A DNA stretch of 64,000 nucleotides, taken from positions 10,742-74,741 of the forward strand of contig JBKDKX010000010.1 of NCBI GenBank assembly GCA_046344715.1. The letters are read 5' to 3'. The notes beneath the pieces are model-generated. The model saw nothing but the letters and a program-made list of their open reading frames with translations. It searched no databases and was not told the origin of the DNA. The position numbers and the translations under genes were made by a program. This DNA is from CAZAQK01 sp046344715 (lineage in GTDB: Bacteria; Pseudomonadota; Alphaproteobacteria; Rickettsiales; SXRF01). Shown here piece by piece: positions 60,663 to 64,000 of this stretch. Within the stretch, counting starts at the first letter, position 1; every line of letters begins with the position of its first letter.

Positions 60663-61181
60663 TTAGGCAGTAATACCGGCGGCACTCAGCTCAGCGGCGA
60701 TTTTATCGATGGATTCGCGCGAGCGGGTGGCGTCCTGATTATTAATAGCGATCTGCTGGAGCGATAGGTTTTTCTCTTTTGAGAGGCCAAGATTTGCCGT
60801 GGTGGCGTTGATAAAATCAATCAGTGGACCGCTGGAGCCAAACACAGACTGGAAGTCGGAAGCAAAGCCAAACCCGCTGCCTGCCTGCTCTGAAGCACTG
60901 GTGCGCCCTTCTTTATTTGCGCCGGTGACGTGGTCGAACAGCGCATCAATGAATTCGCGCAGCGGGTCAATTCTGCGACTTTCGCTTTCAAAACTAAAGG
61001 CCGTGACATCAATATTCGTGATACTAGCGGAAAAACTTGCTTGTTTAGGGGCATCGCACCCCTCGCCCGCGCAGTGCTCCATTACGGACTTAAAGTCCAG
61101 CCCAGCTGGCTCCTTAGATGAGCTTTGCGAATAATCAACAAATAAACTGCTGAAATTAAATGATGTTTTAGAAATATCCAT
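60663..61181 (-). CDS. hypothetical protein
   Basis: ATG at 61181 preceded by GAGGG (spacing five) gives 172 residues, Ser/Phe/Ala-rich, with one CAGEGC motif and a helical C-terminal half. No signal peptide or membrane helix. An earlier in-frame ATG at 61223 is less well placed. No domain recognised. Confidence 0.55.
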   Translation of the reverse strand: MDISKTSFNFSSLFVDYSQSSSKEPAGLDFKSVMEHCAGEGCDAPKQASFSASITNIDVTAFSFESESRRIDPLREFIDALFDHVTGANKEGRTSASEQAGSGFGFASDFQSVFGSSGPLIDFINATTANLGLSKEKNLSLQQIAINNQDATRSRESIDKIAAELSAAGITA

Positions 61182-61351
61182 AAAACCCTCATATCTGTGG
61201 ATAACTAGGGTTTTATTGAGCAAGAAGTGTGCCGAGACAATCGACGCTATACGATTACCTATGACTTATCCACCGCCAGCTTCCGTGGTAGGTTCACGCA
61301 GCGAGGAGCAGAATAGGAGTGATGTGAATCAGGTTTTTTGATTGGCAAGAT

Positions 61352-61753
61352 TTAGAGCCGCATAAATTTATATCTTCCATATTTATGAAGTCCCAATTTA
61401 TAGGTTTCCAATTTACGTCTCATGCTATCGATAGCTTTTACAGATTGTTTGCGCTCGGCTATCCATTCTTCACCATATTTAGCACATAAACATTTCCACA
61501 ATCTTGCCTTAGTACCCTTACCTTTAATGGAATTATAAGTACGACAACATAAAACAATATTAAATATATAATTTGTTCCATTTCTAGACACCGGCACTAA
61601 ATGATCGATATGTAATTTTTCTTGGTAAATCCCACAATAGTAACAACAATTATTCTGAATCTTGTTGAGTTCAACAATGTCAGCTTCATTGTAGCCACCT
61701 TGGATAGCTTGCATTCGTTGAGAACGTTTTTTTTTGCTGGAGCTAGTTGCCAT
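61352..61753 (-). CDS. HNH endonuclease family protein with altered zinc site
   Basis: This 133-residue protein has the HNH core: CCYYCGIYQEKLHIDHLVPV then NGTNYIFNIVLCCRTYNS. The first CxxC is present; the second appears as CCRTY, so the usual last zinc Cys is Tyr. Catalytic His and Asn are kept. The gene is AT-richer than its neighbours and lies next to the rRNA operon, which suggests lateral acquisition. Confidence 0.82.
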   Translation of the reverse strand: MATSSSKKKRSQRMQAIQGGYNEADIVELNKIQNNCCYYCGIYQEKLHIDHLVPVSRNGTNYIFNIVLCCRTYNSIKGKGTKARLWKCLCAKYGEEWIAERKQSVKAIDSMRRKLETYKLGLHKYGRYKFMRL

Positions 61754-62012
61754 ATGAACCTGAAATACATAAGCACTTTAGTATTAATTATTCCAATTTG
61801 CCATGAAAGCAAAGTTCAAGCGAAGCTATAAGTCAACAGGTCTTTCTAATTTTGACAATTCGCTAGGCTGAGGCGGATGCAAAACGTGGATACCGGCCTG
61901 CGCCGGTATGACAAGTTTTTGTTATGTGAGTGCAGCAGCACGAACCAGCCATGAGCCAGCGAAGCTGCGCTCCAACGCGAGGTCAGCAGACCGAGCGGGG
62001 AGCAAATTTAGA
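61754..62012. other. gene-free region with degenerate repeats
   Basis: No convincing coding sequence. It contains TAGGCTGAGGCGGATGCAAA (61864 on), a variant of the sequence before the tRNA-Leu hairpin, and a small palindrome ATACCGGCCTGCGCCGGTAT (61893-61912) related to family A. Confidence 0.5.
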
Positions 62013-62039
62013 CAAAAAAAACCGGCTTATAAGGCCTGG
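62013..62039 (-). terminator. rrn operon terminator formed with the 5S precursor stem
   Basis: Bases 62020-62039 and 62145-62164 pair over 20 positions (one mismatch, one wobble), extending the 5S terminal helix, and on the minus strand the stem is followed by eight T (62014-62021). The stem could serve both rRNA processing and termination. Confidence 0.7.
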
Positions 62040-62151
62040 CGACGACATACTCTCCCATATCTTAAGACATAGTACCATCTGCGCTGAGAGCTTTCACGGT
62101 CGTGTTCGGAATGGGAACGGGTGGGACACCTCTCGCTAAAATCACCAGGCC
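62033..62151 (-). rRNA. rrf: 5S ribosomal RNA
   Basis: On the minus strand the sequence begins GGCCTGGTGATTTTAGCGAG and contains CCCACCCGTTCCCATTCCGA with ACACGACCGTGAAAGC, the loop B and C regions of 5S rRNA, and ends TCGTCGCCAGGCC pairing with the start. Ends are estimated from the terminal helix. No tRNA-fMet follows it, although many alphaproteobacterial rrn operons have one there. Confidence 0.93.
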
Positions 62152-62287
62152 GTATAAACCGGTTTCCCGATTATGCGGCGTGATAGGTTTTTCTGGCACT
62201 ATTATGTAGTGTGAGTTGTTTGACGAACTGTACAAACGTCACAATGCTTCGCACTGCACGCTCATGTGTTCAGACATCAGTGTAAAA

Positions 62288-64000
<1,713 letters not shown>

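Overview
The window comes from an alphaproteobacterium with moderate GC, but I cannot place it more precisely. The evidence is the gene content and order: pdhA/pdhB/pdhC/lpd near eno and an ftsB-like gene; kdsA-pyrG-secG-tpiA; a PpiD-like foldase fused operonically to trpEGDC; plsX-fabH-ihfA-merR with rpmF; and COQ9, NDUFA9-like and ELM1-like genes, which are typical of Alphaproteobacteria and mitochondria. It looks like a Gram-negative cell with LPS (kdsA), lipoproteins, outer-membrane barrels, a pseudopilin and autotrophic tryptophan synthesis.

Layout. 1-4.2 kb: tripartite MacAB/TolC-type exporter, cut at its 5' end. 4.2-8.3 kb: acyltransferase, two small Cys-rich secreted proteins ending at a strong terminator, and a GT-C-like membrane protein. 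8.3-14.9 kb: housekeeping and redox genes (NDUFA9-like SDR, GST, queG, grxC), a PAS histidine kinase, COQ9 and a pseudopilin. 14.9-25.2 kb, minus strand: the pyruvate dehydrogenase genes interleaved with small envelope proteins, then ftsB and eno. 25.4-30.5 kb: kdsA, pyrG, secG, tpiA. 30.5-38.1 kb, plus strand: ppiD-trpE-trpG-trpD-trpC, a DUF599 protein and an M15 peptidase-like protein. 38.2-41.2 kb, minus: map, a secreted protein, radC and an ELM1-like gene. 41.2-48 kb: cinA-like gene, beta-barrel protein, tRNA-Leu, small accessory genes, a BigR/SqrR-like ArsR regulon with rhodanese, AhpD-like and Dps proteins, a patatin-like lipoprotein and a freshly broken gene. 48-53.5 kb: corA, a soluble MCP-like sensor next to amtB, and a Zur-boxed zinc uptake operon. 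53.6-57.8 kb, minus: merR, ihfA, fabH, plsX, rpmF and an XRE/S24-like regulator. 57.9-61.8 kb: small, mostly uncharacterised genes and an AT-rich HNH gene. 62.0-64.0 kb, minus: 5S rRNA and the 3' part of 23S rRNA.

The most striking features are these. The pyruvate dehydrogenase E1-alpha has an in-frame N-terminal Cro/CI-type HTH domain. A GIY-YIG nuclease gene fills exactly the space between two perfect 28-bp inverted repeats of a dispersed palindrome family and abuts the remnant of a small lipoprotein gene. Palindromic repeats have also entered coding sequence: 22 codons inside the ELM1-like gene, and the leader of the prepilin. A His-rich membrane microprotein sits behind a Zur box and overlaps znuC. 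An ArsR regulator has two matching operators (ATTAG-N6-CTAAT). At least four families of dispersed palindromes recur through the window. No CRISPR array, prophage or transposase was seen.
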